From Nipponacmea schrenckii (lineage: Eukaryota; Mollusca; Gastropoda; Lottiidae), in NCBI GenBank assembly GCA_030562195.1, contig JAUJPP010000003.1, positions 32,556,602 to 32,620,601 of the forward strand: DNA of 64,000 nt. The letters run 5' to 3'. The notes beneath the pieces were generated by a model that saw only the letters and a program-made list of their open reading frames with translations, was not told the origin of the DNA and did not search any database. The position numbers and the translations under genes are program-made. Below, piece after piece: positions 48,506-60,080 of this stretch (position 1 is the first letter of the stretch; every line of letters starts with the position of its first letter).

Positions 48506-50329
48506 TTGATTTCTACTTCCAATTATACACAACATAATTTTGATCTATCTAAGTGAATTGAACCTTGTATCAAAACGTGGAAACGGTCAGTAGCTGGCAA
48601 TAGGAGTATAATTATCAAGGTAAAACAATTCTGATGCCTGCACCAGTGCTTTTGAGAAACGACCCTCTAATACAAATTATCTCATGGAATAAAAACATAC
48701 TGAATACGATACATGTAATATAAAAAACACTTTATATCGGGTTTTTGTAAACATGAAAGCATTAAGAGTACTCCAATGAAAAGGATAATTTATCAATTCT
48801 TGCCTGATGGGATCTAAGTACAACCTGAATATCTGTAATACAAATTATCGTTCTATTTGTACCAATTCTTTTAACATGTAAAATCCTCTATAACACACAT
48901 GTGAACTCTTTTCTCACTATGAAATTTGTGGTTTTTGATCAAACAGATCAACCAATTCAAACTAGGGGTTCAATAAAATAAATGTACTACAATGTTTTAT
49001 AAGGTTGATTGTTTGTAGCTATGCCTTATATTTATTATTTCCAAATTGGGCAGTGTTCACCATAGTTCACAACAGTATTAACCTTTTCTAAATTATTAAG
49101 ACTGACAAAATTCTTTTCTTAAATGGGGTAATATGAGCATACTGATTGTAAATAAAACTGAGTACATGGAGCTTAACTTCCTTTGCTTCTAATTGAGCTG
49201 ATACCAACCCTGTGAATTGTACAATGAGGGAAATTGATGAATTTTTTATACATGAATTTCTAGCCTGTACCACATGACACCCTGGTCTATTGTCAGACAG
49301 TTTAACCTGCATAACTGATAGGAGAAAACTGGTTTGAAAAATCCAAAGGTATGCCAGGATTGAACTCAGTAACAACACATTGTAGATATACTTTAAGATC
49401 ATGAAATATATGTAATATAATAGTCAAATCAAAGGTCCATTATAGCTTCAAAAAACCACAAGTTAAAAATACATAACAACTTTACCTGATAATTGATAGT
49501 TTCTATCCATTCACATTTACACTCAAGACACTTATAATAATTATTATTATTCATATGTTTGAACACAATCTTATGCATTAAATTGAAAACACATAAGTTA
49601 TTGGTAGGCAATAATCTACTATACCATTGACCCAACTATAACATTACATATACTCTAGTTCCTATAATGAACTTCTATAATGAATTCCTGTACAATACAC
49701 CCAAACATATATAGATCTGTGAACAACAATAACTATGCTTGAGTGATTTTCATTAAGCTCTCAATAACATGTTTAAACACATTGATTGATTTATTCTATT
49801 GTCATCTGCCTACAATTCAAATTTTTGTCTTACTAACAGATCAGAATATAGCTCAACTTCAAATCCAATCATATCCATAACAGCTGTGAGGTGTAGATCG
49901 AGTGTTGTTTAAAGCAGCTTTTCCACAACTATTGACATAATGTAATCTTGCATTCTTGATGTTTAGCAAATGGATTCCCCCCAACTCAAATTTTTAGATT
50001 TACCTACAACGTGACCAAACTTCCTTTTTTTAAGTAAAATGATGAAATCCATGATAAACTATGCACCTGAAATGTAGTCATATCTTTTTCTTATATGATG
50101 GATTTAGAGATAAATCTTTTGACTATATAGGCTCAACTATCTTTTATTTTTGGCCTTTCACAGACAGGAACTGTATCACTCAATGGCAACATCAATTCAA
50201 CTTTACATTAAAATGGACTGACACAGTGTTCCTGCGCTATAGAGATGTGAAAAGGTTAGTTGTATGCATGAGAAAAAGACTGAGGAGAGTTTTTCAAGTG
50301 CCATCAAAATACTTCTACACTTGAAAATT
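48506..50329. other. AT-rich non-coding DNA, nothing recognised
   Basis: The minus-strand frames 49088-49402 and 49429-49635 and the plus frame 50061-50324 have no recognisable domain or supporting splice context. Confidence 0.45.
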
Positions 50330-50415
50330 TTATTGGGGCCATGGTCGCTCAGTGAGTTAAATGCTTGCTCGCCCACCTGAGGATCCCGGGTTCAATCCAA
50401 GCAAAGGTCCTACTC
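50330..50415 (+). mobile_element. SINE family 1 head fragment
   Basis: GGGGCCATGGTCGCTCAGTG, AGTTAAATGCTTGCTCGCCC, then GGATCCCGGGTTCAATCC and AAGCAAAGGTC give a complete tRNA-like head with A- and B-boxes. The SINE body is absent. It might be transcribed by Pol III, but it lacks a full tRNA fold. Confidence 0.75.
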
Positions 50416-50479
50416 TTTCAATCTTCTGATGATAAAAGTTCCAGTAGATATAAAACTATCATCAGCCTTTACCAAACCA

Positions 50480-50501
50480 TTTTTTTTTGGGGGGGGGGGG
50501 G
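50480..50501 (+). repeat. T9-G13 homopolymer junction
   Basis: Nine T followed by thirteen G is exceptional in this AT-rich sequence. It could form a G-quadruplex or triplex, or reflect an assembly or sequencing artefact. The plus-strand frame 50365-50724 reads through it as a Gly run and is not considered real. Confidence 0.85.
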
Positions 50502-52747
50502 TTATTCCTATGGACCACAGTCAACACAAGGTACAATACTTTGGTATTTGGTATACCATTTAGTTATTTGTACATGGGAGGCCAAACCACATTGGTGGCA
50601 GACTATCTTTAAAATGTTCCTTCAAATTACCAGTCATGTAGGTATGGTACTCTACTTACTAACTACAAGTACACATGGTAATAAAAGTCATACCATTCAC
50701 ATACTCAATTGTGTAGAGTTGTAAATATACATTCATTTATTCCATTTATGACAAATTTTCGGTCAGGCTTCAATAATTGTTTATGTTTTATCGTTTAGTT
50801 TAGCCTCTAAATAGATTTTCAATCAAAGATAAGAGATGGACATGATGAGTCTATAGGGCTTTTAATTTTCTCTATGTAAACTTCTGCATTATTAATGAAA
50901 TATGTAATTCGAATTCGACTTACGAATATAATGAGATAAAGCCTTTATATTTAAAATCACAACCAATGTTTTATACAAGAATCCCTCAAGTTATTTGAAA
51001 GCCCCTTCTATGTACAGTTATATCTGTAAAAGGAATAATTAAATCTTGAATATTGGATCTAGTGCACTGTGAATCTATCCAATATACCTCAACAGATTAC
51101 TGAACTATTCCACATGTGCTCATTTCTAACCATATGCAACAGTATTATATATATAATACTTAAAAGAGTTTATTTACAGGAAAATTTCCCTATAAGGGAA
51201 ATAATCAATGGTCATTGTCCTTTGAACAATCGAAATGAAGGGAAATTGAGTTTCATATCTTTATCTCTCATAAAGGTAACATAGGTAGACCCAAGCAGTG
51301 GAAAATGGTGAAAAATATCAGCACCCCAACCAGCATCACTGTCCGATGTAAAACTAGCTAACATATAGGACACGGAATTCATGTGTAGTAACATATGATA
51401 CAGTACTTGTCTTGAACCCAACCAACACCTTAAATTATTAATGTCTGTCAATTGACAATGCCATTGATTTTGGTATCTCAATAGCATTGACAAGCCAATG
51501 AACTAATTATTGAAGTGGTAACATCTTGCATTAAATAACATAACCTTTGTGTTCAAGTCTGTCTACAGCAGCAGTTCTCAGTCTAGGGTCAAACAATCCA
51601 ATATAACATTTAAAAAAAAAATATAACATTCATGCAGGCAACTTACCCAATGGAACTTGGAAATATTTAGCTATCATTATCTTGTTTCAGTTTGGCACTG
51701 GATTTTGACCAAGACTCTTTTTTAAACTTTTTTTGACAAGGATTCGTTCCCTCTTGTCTTTGGCTATATGAAAGTGTTGAAATGACTTTTAACAGGCTAT
51801 GCGCAAGTATCATAATTTCCCTCCTACAGAACTCTATGGATATCAACTCATTACCATGGCAATGGGGGAAATACTTCAAAAATGTAGATTCATATTTGCC
51901 AAGTTGTATCCATTACTAAAATATATTTTGGACCAGCCTCTCCCCTTGAGACTCTAATGTAAAGTAAATTATTGTGAGGGAGGATGAGAGAGTGAGATGT
52001 GCCCTAATTGATATAAGAGTTAAAAAACAATTGGTCTGTATCTGATAGCAAAATTATCAACCATTTAATTATTTTCACAAAAAAATACCATTTATTGATT
52101 GAAACAAGGTTGAGTAAACATTAAGGATAGGTAAATTATTTTTCTACATTAATGTGAAACTTTAGTGAGAGAACCATCCTTATTTTCTCTTTGGGATTTC
52201 TGAAAATAAACAAGATATTTATAATAGTATTAACACATAGCTATATTCAGATTAAAGGGGTTGACTCGGGCCCAATGTGCTACAGGTTGTACATGATAAA
52301 GATCCTTTGACAGTTTAATTCTGATGTGTAGCCTTGATCAATATATATAAAACAATAGAATAAACAGTAAGGTGTGGATATATAAGTAAATGACTTTCAT
52401 ACTTAATTGACCTGTTTAGAATCAATAATAAAAACTTATTATAATCACAGTTTAAAGATGCAGTTATTTGCTTAATCATAGATATAATTTACATAATATA
52501 ACATAAAGGACACTATTTGATTTATCTATTTTGTATGACCATCATCTAGTGGACCTGCATACACCAGAGGTACCAACCAATGTAGGAGAAACTTACATAC
52601 ATGTGTATAGGTCATGAAAAAAATCAGGATATTGGGTGAAAAATCTGGAGATGTAAATGTAAATTCATGACTTTTGAAAACATGGATACAAGGTTGTTCC
52701 CCATCACCTAAGTTAAATGTTACTTTTTCAGAAGTCTGCATGTGTTT
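50502..52747. other. AT-rich non-coding DNA with a SINE fragment
   Basis: At about 52258-52320 the series GACTCGGGCCCAATGTGCTA, CAGGTTGTACATGATAAAGA and TCCTTTGACAGTTT matches the middle of SINE family 1. Frames at 51212-51493, 51667-51879 and 52526-52762 (all minus) show no recognisable domain. Confidence 0.5.
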
Positions 52748-52776
52748 TTTATACGCCCACATGAAATGGACACCAT
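52748..52776 (-). mobile_element. Solo right-end fragment of the composite element family
   Basis: TTTTTTATACGCCCACATG followed by AAATGGAC is the inverted right end of the elements at 8732, 14247 and 52955. No internal units accompany it. It is the first of three family fragments within 2.7 kb. Confidence 0.65.
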
Positions 52777-52876
52777 AAAACTAATAATAATGATTGAACA
52801 TCCAAACCAATCATGAAGAAGATAATGGTGATCACAGTTTAAATTAATAAGCTGGATTCTAATGACAGGATACAAA

Positions 52877-52906
52877 GTGAGTCAAATCCAAATTAAAAAA
52901 CACTGT
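52877..52906 (+). repeat. Left copy of a perfect 30-bp inverted repeat
   Basis: It starts GTGAGTCAAATCC and ends AAAAAACACTGT. All 30 bases match the inverted complement of 55126-55155, with composite element 3 in between. The pair could be the inverted ends of an element that received element 3, or the result of an inverted duplication. Confidence 0.9.
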
Positions 52907-52916
52907 TTAGCCCTCC

Positions 52917-52952
52917 CTGAGGAAGCTCTATTGTATTAGAGGGAAACGTTGG
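52917..52952 (+). other. Hammerhead-like CTGAGGAAG...GAAACGTTGG hairpin
   Basis: CTGAGGAAG (52917-52925) is followed by a CTCTA/TAGAG stem with a short loop, then GAAACGTTGG (52943-52952). It lies directly beside the left end of composite element 3. The order matches the hammerhead core, with two extra bases before the stem. Confidence 0.35.
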
Positions 52953-52954
52953 AA

Positions 52955-55110
52955 AAAAGATAGCTTGCCAGGCAAGGTAATATACGCCCACTGGCAGCAT
53001 TTATTTCAAATAAAAACTTTTCAGTAAGGTTACAATAAGTGGAGTGAAATATTCAACCTTCCACCATATACTTTTTTCTAGGGTCTCTAGTTTCATTAAA
53101 AACTGTCAAGAATAATAACAACTCATTAAATATTTTTCGGTATTTTTATGATTTGCAATAGGGTTCACCCTTAATAATATTTTGATATTTTTAATTCTTA
53201 ATAAGGCTCATCCTTGGTTGATATTAAACAATTTCAGCGAGTTTTGTCAAAAAAGGAATGTTTAGAGTGTTCACAAGCCAAAAGTTGAAAGCGTTTTTGA
53301 AAACAGGCGCAATAACTGACACTAAATATTTTTCGATTTATCTGATTTTCAATAGGGTTTATCCTTGTGAGAAAACAAATACTAAAGCCAAGTTTCATCA
53401 AAATCCATTCAAAATTGTTCTTTCTAGAGTGTTTACGAGTTAAATTGAACGCGTTTTCAAAAACAAGGTCAATAACTTGTACTAAATATTTTTCGATTTT
53501 TAATAGGGTTCATCCTTGGGAGACAACAAATACTCCAGCCAAGTTACATCAAAATCCATTAAAAATTGTTCTTTCTAGAGTGTTTACAAGCTAAAATTGA
53601 ATGCGTTTTCAAGAACAAGGGCTATAACTGACACTAAATATATTTCTATTTATTTGATTTATAATAGGGTTCATCCTTGGGTAAAAACAAATACTCAAGC
53701 CAAAGTTAATCAAAATCCATTAAGAATAGTTCTTTCTAGAGTGTTTACAAGCTAAAATTGAATGCGTTTTCAAGAACAAGGGCAGTAACTCATGCTAAAA
53801 ATTTTTTCGATTTCGCTGATTTTCAATAGGGTTCATCCTTGAGTTATAACACACCCTCACACCAAGTTTCATCGAAATCCATCAAGAATTGTGCCATGTA
53901 GAGTGTTTACGAGACAAAAATCGCGTTTAAAAAAACAAGGGCAATAATTCATATTAGATATATTTTGATATTTTTAATTTTCAATTAGGCTCATCCCTCC
54001 AACAATTTCAGTTAGTTTTGTCAAAATTGGTCATGAATTGTACCTTCTAGAGTGTTTATTAGCCAAAAAGTTAAACCCGTTTTCAAACACAAGGGCAATA
54101 ACTGACACTAAATATATTTCGATTTATTTGATTTTCAATAAGGTTCATCCTTGGGTAAAAACAAATACTCAAGCCAAGTTTTATCAAAATCCATTAAGAA
54201 TTGTTCTTTCTAGAGTGCTTACAAGCTAAAATTGAACGCGTTTTCAAACACAAGGGCAATAACTGATACTAAATATTTTTCAATTTAACTGAATTTCAAT
54301 AGGGTTCATCCTTAGGTGATTACAAATACTCATGCCAAGTTATGTCAAAATCGCTCAAGAATTGTGACTTGTAGAGTGTTTACAAGGCAAAAATCCAACA
54401 CATTTTATAGAACAAGGGCAATAATTCCTATTAAATATATTTCGATATGTGCTATTTTCAAAAGGGTTTATTCTTGGGTGATATTAAACAATTTCAGCAA
54501 GTTTTGTGAAAATCGGTCAATAACTGTGCTTTGTAGAGTGTTTACAAGCTAAAAATTGAACGCGTTTTCAAAAACAAGGGCAATAATTGATATTATTTTT
54601 TTTCGATTTGACTGGTTTTCAATAGGCTTCATCCTTGGGTGATAACAAATATATACTCAGGCCAAGTTTCATTAAAATCCATTAAAAATTGTTCTCTCAA
54701 GAGTATTTACAAGCTAAAATTGAACGCGTTTTCAAGAACAAGGGCAATAACTCATACTAAATGTTTTTCGATTTCGCTGATTTTCGATAGGGTTTATCCT
54801 TGAGTTATAACATACTCTCACACCAAGTTTCATCAAAATCGGTCAAGAATTGCACGTTGTAGAGTGTTTACGAGCCATTTAAGAACAAGGGCACGAACTC
54901 ATGCTAATTTTTTTCCGATTTCGCTGATTTTCAATAGGGTTCATCCTTGCATGATCATAAGACTCATATTAAGTTTCATCCAAATCCGTCAAGAATTACA
55001 CCGTGTAGAGTGTTTACGAGCAATTGTGGCATACGGACGGACCGACGGACCGACGGAGGGATGTGGGTGACGACAATATACGCCCCCCATTTCATGTGGG
55101 CGTATAAAAA
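52955..55110. mobile_element. Composite non-autonomous element 3 (Helentron-like), largest copy
   Basis: It opens AAAAGATAGCTTGCCAGGC, AAGGTAATATACGCCCACTG and GCAGCATT, and closes GACCGACGGACCGACGG, GACGACAATATACGCC and CATGTGGGCGTATAAAAA. Between them are eleven or so units of about 150-165 bp with TAGAGTGTTTACAAGC, TTGAACGCGTTTTCAA, ACAAGGGCAATAACTC, ATAGGGTTCATCCTTGG and CCAAGTTTCATCAAAATCC. The ends equal those of elements 1 and 2 while the core units are different. Many short plus-strand frames across it are shadows of the repeat. No replication or transposase gene is present. Confidence 0.8.
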
Positions 55111-55125
55111 ATGGATTTTTATATG

Positions 55126-55155
55126 ACAGTGTTTTTTAATTTGGATTTGACTCAC
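55126..55155 (-). repeat. Right copy of the perfect 30-bp inverted repeat
   Basis: It begins ACAGTGTTTTTTAATTTGG and is the exact inverted complement of 52877-52906. It lies 16 bp after the right end of element 3 and directly before an inverted family fragment. Confidence 0.9.
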
Positions 55156-55400
55156 ATGAAAAGGAGGCGTATATTGTCGTCACCCATGTCCGTCCTTCTT
55201 TCCACTATTGCTTGTAAACACTCTAGAAGGCACAATTCTTGACAGATTTTGATGAAACTTGTTATGAGTATATCTGATCGCGCAAGGATGAACCCTATTG
55301 AAAATCAGTGAAATTGGAAAAAAATTAGTATGAGTTAATGCCCTTGTTCTTGAATGGCTCCAAGATGTGTAATTGTAATAATGTAAAAGGCCATAACACT
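55156..55400 (-). mobile_element. Inverted fragment of the composite element 3 type
   Basis: GGAGGCGTATATTGTCGTCA and CCATGTCCGTCC are the inverted right end. AAACACTCTAGAAGG, GATTTTGATGAAACTTG, CAAGGATGAACCCTATTG and ATGCCCTTGTTCTTGAA are one and a half inverted core units. With element 3 it forms a tail-to-tail pair. The left end is missing. The minus-strand frame 55180-55437 is a repeat shadow. Confidence 0.75.
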
Positions 55401-57880
55401 CGTGACTCAAGTTATATTTTAGAAACACCTTAAGCATCTTAATAAGGGACCAAAAGAAGTTTCTTTATTCATAATAAAGCCATTACCTTGGTCACATTTA
55501 CAGATAAAAAGATCAAATGATTACAGGCTGATCATTGGTAGATTATGTTAATCTGATTTGGTTTAAAAAAATGTATTAGTCTAAATCTGATCAACCTTTA
55601 CAAGATTAAATGATTATGAACTATAAGTGAGAAATTCAACAACATGGATTTATTTCATTATAATTGTTTCCGTAATTTAGACTTGTTCATATATCAAAAA
55701 GATACTGTTATTTCAGTTCAAATTACTACCAATATTATTATTTACAATCAAATAAATTTATACAAGCAACCTAAATTATTGAATCCAAGGAAAATAAAGG
55801 GGTTGATATTAATATCATTTTAAAGAGATTGTTAAGTGGTTTCGTAAATTTCTATACAGGGGTGTGGTGTGATCATTCTGAATTAGGGGGTATAACCTTT
55901 AAATTTTACTGACGATGCTGGGTCAGAGAAAATCAAATTAAATAACTAAGTTAAATATAGCTTTACTAACAACCAATAACATTTTAAACGACACATGGTT
56001 TCACTCTCTCGGGTAACCAATCAATTTTCGCAAAGGCTTCATAACCATTTTTAACAGGTTCAGCAGAAATAGTCAGATTGGACCTTTCATATAAGTCAGA
56101 TATCTGTAGGCCCTGCAATTCAACTGAAACTAAGCGTTCATAGACTTCACTATTGTAAAGCTACTGAAGAATTTATACAGCCATCACTATGGTAGTGCCA
56201 AGCATTTCAGGTTTGCCAATGGAGTACAGTACATTGTAGTTATATAATTGTTCAGAAATCAAGTTAGTATCTTGATGGGTGCAGGGCATCAAGCCTTTTA
56301 TTCTGTCAACTAATACCTTTCTTATTCAATGGTTTCATAGTGATTGATCTTATGTAGTTATATGGACTCATTTCTACATGTTTGTGAAATCCAAATTACT
56401 TGGTTTAGGCTGAAACCTGACTTTTTCAATATGTTTTTATCTTCCTTGTGGATTTTATCCGCTTGTGAACTCATTTGACTCATAAAGTGCGTTTATTGAA
56501 GAGAGATATGTGAATTTTCATATTAAGGATTCAATTACATTAGGTCTCAAGTTTGTTTAGGGCTTGGGCTTGTCGGACATCGAAATAGATATATCAAGGG
56601 CTTTGTCAATATCAAAGTACCAGTCTTTTCCTGACTTTAAGTCTTGTTCACCTGATGACGACTGTGTAATTGTTGAAACGTTGTGTTTTATTGTATTAAA
56701 TTGAGGAGTAGTATACCATAAAAACTCTGTTCATTATTCATGTGCTTCCTACCCCTAAATGTCGCCTAAGGATTATCAAAGTACTAGTATATTTTATGAA
56801 CATATTATAATCATTTATTCAGAAGTGGATCATAAAATTGCAATTTATTACCCTGATCTGACCTAACCACATTCTTCATTTCTGTTTGATCAAATAGTAA
56901 AACCATGAAACATGATTTTGAGCTGAATAGAAACAGTTAAAAATAACTTAGGAACAGAATAAATAACCTTTTATTACATGTAAATATGTGAAAATTAACA
57001 TGTGGTGAAATAAAATTTCATAAAAAAAGGATTTTTATATGTGTTTATATAAAACTATATCCTTTACACAAGATTCAATTATCCATAATGACTTAGCTTG
57101 TGCTACAATTCTGTAGTTTCTTTTATCTCCTTGGTCAATGTCATTAGAGATGATCCCTATCATTAATTAGAATAGCAGTCTTAAAATAAAACTTAGAATG
57201 TCTCTGCTTAGATAAAAAAAAAAAATAAAAGAACACATTGTGTGTTCAAAGTTGTTTTTGTGTCCCTTAATACTCCCTCCAAAAAAAAAATAATACCAAT
57301 TGGAGGATAATATCAGTTTATTTTAAACTATTTGTGAATAATTGACTAGCAAAAACAACATGATAGCAAAAATAGATATATCCACCATCAACAAGTGATA
57401 GGGCTTAACCCAATAATTTACTAAATACTGGTACTGCCTACTGTGCAATTTCTCGGGAACGAATGAAGGAGAATGCACATTATCAACCATGTGACCATTC
57501 ATTCCACAAATTATATTATTTCCAAATTTTTAACTATTTTTGGTTGAAACTTCTAGGTTTGAAACAGGTTTTTTTTTTGAGTGGCAAATTAGAAATTAGA
57601 AATTTGCCACTCTTTGTTTTCATTAGACATTTTTTTTTTTTTCAGGAAGCTCCCTAGCCCAACTCGAAAATGGTATAGACATTTGGTTTGAAAAATACGA
57701 TAAGATACGTGCTGGAATAGAAAATAAATATATAAAACTAAAATTTTTACGCATCAGTAGTTAGTAATTGCATAATAATAATTGAATAATTGCATAACTT
57801 TGTTGCTAATTATCCGATCGCTTTGAAAATTACAGAATAAAGAGAAGTCGCCTATAGAAATAAAACCGCATCATAAATTT
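55401..57880. other. AT-rich non-coding DNA
   Basis: Apart from the hairpin at 56652 nothing is recognised. Poly-A (about 57214-57226) and poly-T (about 57631-57643) runs and a short inverted GTGGCAAATT/AATTTGCCAC pair near 57581-57611 are present. The plus frame 57463-57657 is low complexity. Confidence 0.45.
56652..56683 (+). other. Hammerhead-like CTGATGACG...GAAACGTTG hairpin
   Basis: CTGATGA is followed by a weak GAC/GTT stem with a nine-base loop and GAAACGTTG (56675-56683), and then a TTTTATTGTATTAAATT tail. It is the best match of the four loci to CUGAUGA, but its stem II is very weak. Confidence 0.3.
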
Positions 57881-58060
57881 TTTTTTACCACTTCCGGTTC
57901 TTGCGTGAGAACTTCCGTTTTTTTAGAACCGCGTTGGGTCACCCAGCTTCCAGTGTACATGTATGTAAGAAATCAGTACATAAGCTATACATATATACTA
58001 TCAGGCATAATTAGAACCCTTTTAGAATAAAAAATCCAAACCGGAAGTGATACTTTATGT
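57881..58060. repeat. Inverted pair of CCGGAAGT motifs
   Basis: ACCACTTCCGGTT at 57887-57899 and AACCGGAAGTGAT at 58039-58051 are inverted complements with one mismatch, and a third ACTTCCG lies at 57910-57916. The pair may be the ends of a small element of about 165 bp. CCGGAAGT is also the core recognised by ETS-family transcription factors; any regulatory role is speculative. Confidence 0.5.
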
Positions 58061-58229
58061 GTCATCACAGAACGGTAACATTCAGCAAAATTTAATAAGT
58101 CCACTAATTTTTATCCGATTTGTCCGATTTTGGTGTTTTTCGAAACCTTGTTAATTTATCTAAACTTGTTGGGAACAGAATTTTGATTTTTAAATTTAAA
58201 TTTTTTTAATGCCCGATTGAATTATTTTG

Positions 58230-58640
58230 AAAATTCAAAAGGCCAAATAAGATGACCTTGACCCTCAATGACCCTGAATTTTTTCAAGTAGGATGTTCTT
58301 GACCTAAGCTATCCACACATATGCCTATTATGATCGACAACAATTATATCAAATGACCTTGACCTTCAATGACCCTGAATTTTTACAAGTAGAATGTTCT
58401 TGACCTTTGCTATCCACACATAGGCCTATAATGGTCAACAACAATTTTTTTGTACCCGTTTTAGTTTTTAAAAAAATTCAAAAGGCTATATCAAGTGACC
58501 TTGACCTTCAATTACCTGAATAATTTTCAAGTCAAATAATGTACTTGACCTAAGCTGTCCATACATATGCTTATAATGGTTGTTAAAAAGTTTGTTTTGA
58601 GTGTTTAAAAAAGGCTATATATCATGTGACCATGTATCAA
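58230..58640. repeat. Tandem repeat with TGACCTTGACC motifs
   Basis: Three clear units and a fourth degenerate unit contain TGACCTTGACCTTCAATGAC, CCTGAATTTTTACAAGTAG, GTTCTTGACCTAAGCTATCC and ACACATATGCCTATAATGG. The TGACCTTGA cores start at 58253, 58354 and 58496. Unit length varies from about 100 to 142 bp. TGACCTTGA is the complement of TCAAGGTCA, the extended half-site bound by ERR and FTZ-F1/SF-1 nuclear receptors. Confidence 0.8.
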
Positions 58641-59854
58641 GTGGCCCCATAGGGGTCGTTTGCCACTCTCAGTACTGTTCACAGTTCTAGTATCAAATTG
58701 AATCTTACAAAACATATTTCTATCAAGGCAGAGATAGTTTATGACTATCAGTACTATTTGGAGGGTTATTTTCAAAAAAACTTTTGATTTGCTCAGACAA
58801 TAAGTCAAGAATTGTGCATACATACTGCAGACATAATTTGATAAACTCAAATAAACACTTCACAGAAACTTAGAGATCTGAACCAAATTCTTTGCACAAT
58901 AAATTTAGGAATAAGAATCGTTCATACAAGCTTTGATGTAAATGGATTTTTTGCTAATTAAAGGGCAATAACTCAAAAAATCTGCCTATTAGGAAAAGTC
59001 ACCAGTTTTATGCATTTTTTGTCTCATTGCAGTGGAAGCCTATATCTAGAGAGACTCTCCAAATAAAAATAAAATACAAAAAGCCTGTGTGATCATATTG
59101 GACAACAAGCGATAATATGTACACACTTAGGTCTGGATGATAACTGTACAGTATATAAGAATTTGCATCGTCAGTAGTTTCGCTTCATTAAAAAATTTCC
59201 AAAATATCGCTGTATGGTGATGATACAGTAGTTATCATCAATTTTCCTCACATTTTGGTCCACGAAACATCAACTACTCGTTTTTAACCAATAATGAAGC
59301 ATTTTTTTTCCGAAAGCACAATTGACAAACTGAATACATGACATTTATGTATGTTCGGGGTGTGATTTATTGCCACAAAAGTTAGATCACATCATGGTTG
59401 AAGTTGGTCAACATTGTGGTGATATATCAAACAGTTTATTGTAAAATTAAATGCCAGTTTTTTTTTTTTAATTATTGAAGGGAGTGATAGTCGTGTTGTA
59501 AATATACACATGTATCTTTCAGATATGAATACTTCAGTACACCAAGTAATTCCAGGTTATGACATATTTTAATTAAAACTTGAATCTATTATAGGCCTAC
59601 ATCATCTTGAAGTACTATTAAATTAATTTGATACCCTTAAAAATGAATATATATAGCTCATTTAATTAAATTATGTTTATAGAAAAATCATCTTTTCACA
59701 TTATCTTTATGTCTTTAATTAAGAGACGATTTATGGAAATATCTGTATAAAAATACCATGAATATTTTTCATTCTTATTATTGAATATAAAGCCACTTGT
59801 CAATGAATTTCAATGAACGCGAGACCATTTTAAGGCAATTCTCCAAAAGTTAAA
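58641..59854. other. Non-coding DNA
   Basis: AAAGGGCAATAACTC near 58960 is an isolated piece of the internal unit of the composite elements. Otherwise nothing is recognised; the minus frame 58605-58850 has no domain. Confidence 0.45.
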
Positions 59855-60080
59855 TAAGAAATGAATGGAGTTTTATGTCCAACTCTTCTGATCCATAAGC
59901 CTATTCTTTTGTCATTTCCAACTCTTGAGGGATCTTTAATTTGCAAAGTCTGTAGCACATGGGACCTCAATTTATTGTCTAGTCTAGACGTATCATCTAT
60001 GTCAGTCCCTCTGACATCTCGACCCTTTGCCACGATTGGATCATGTTCCTTCCAGTTAGCAAACAAGCTTGTAATACACT
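59855..60080 (-). mobile_element. SINE family 1, 3' two thirds, inverted
   Basis: The plus-strand reading ATGAATGGAGTTTTATGTCC, AACTCTTGAGGGATCTTTAA, ACATGGGACCTCAATTTATT, AGTCCCTCTGACATCTCGAC and CCTTTGCCACGATTGGATC is the complement of the family tail, body and the sequence just after the B-box. The A-box part is missing. Two open frames on opposite strands across it are artefacts. Confidence 0.8.

Noticed and set aside
50061..50724. Two consecutive plus-strand frames (87 and 119 codons) as a possible small gene
   Set aside because: They are in different frames, the second starts in a SINE head and reads through the T9-G13 run, and no domain is visible.
53258..55437. Series of short frames with repeating peptide VLSRVFTS as a possible repeat protein or toxin-like precursor
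   Set aside because: They are translations of the tandem units of composite element 3, occur in alternating frames and are interrupted by stops.
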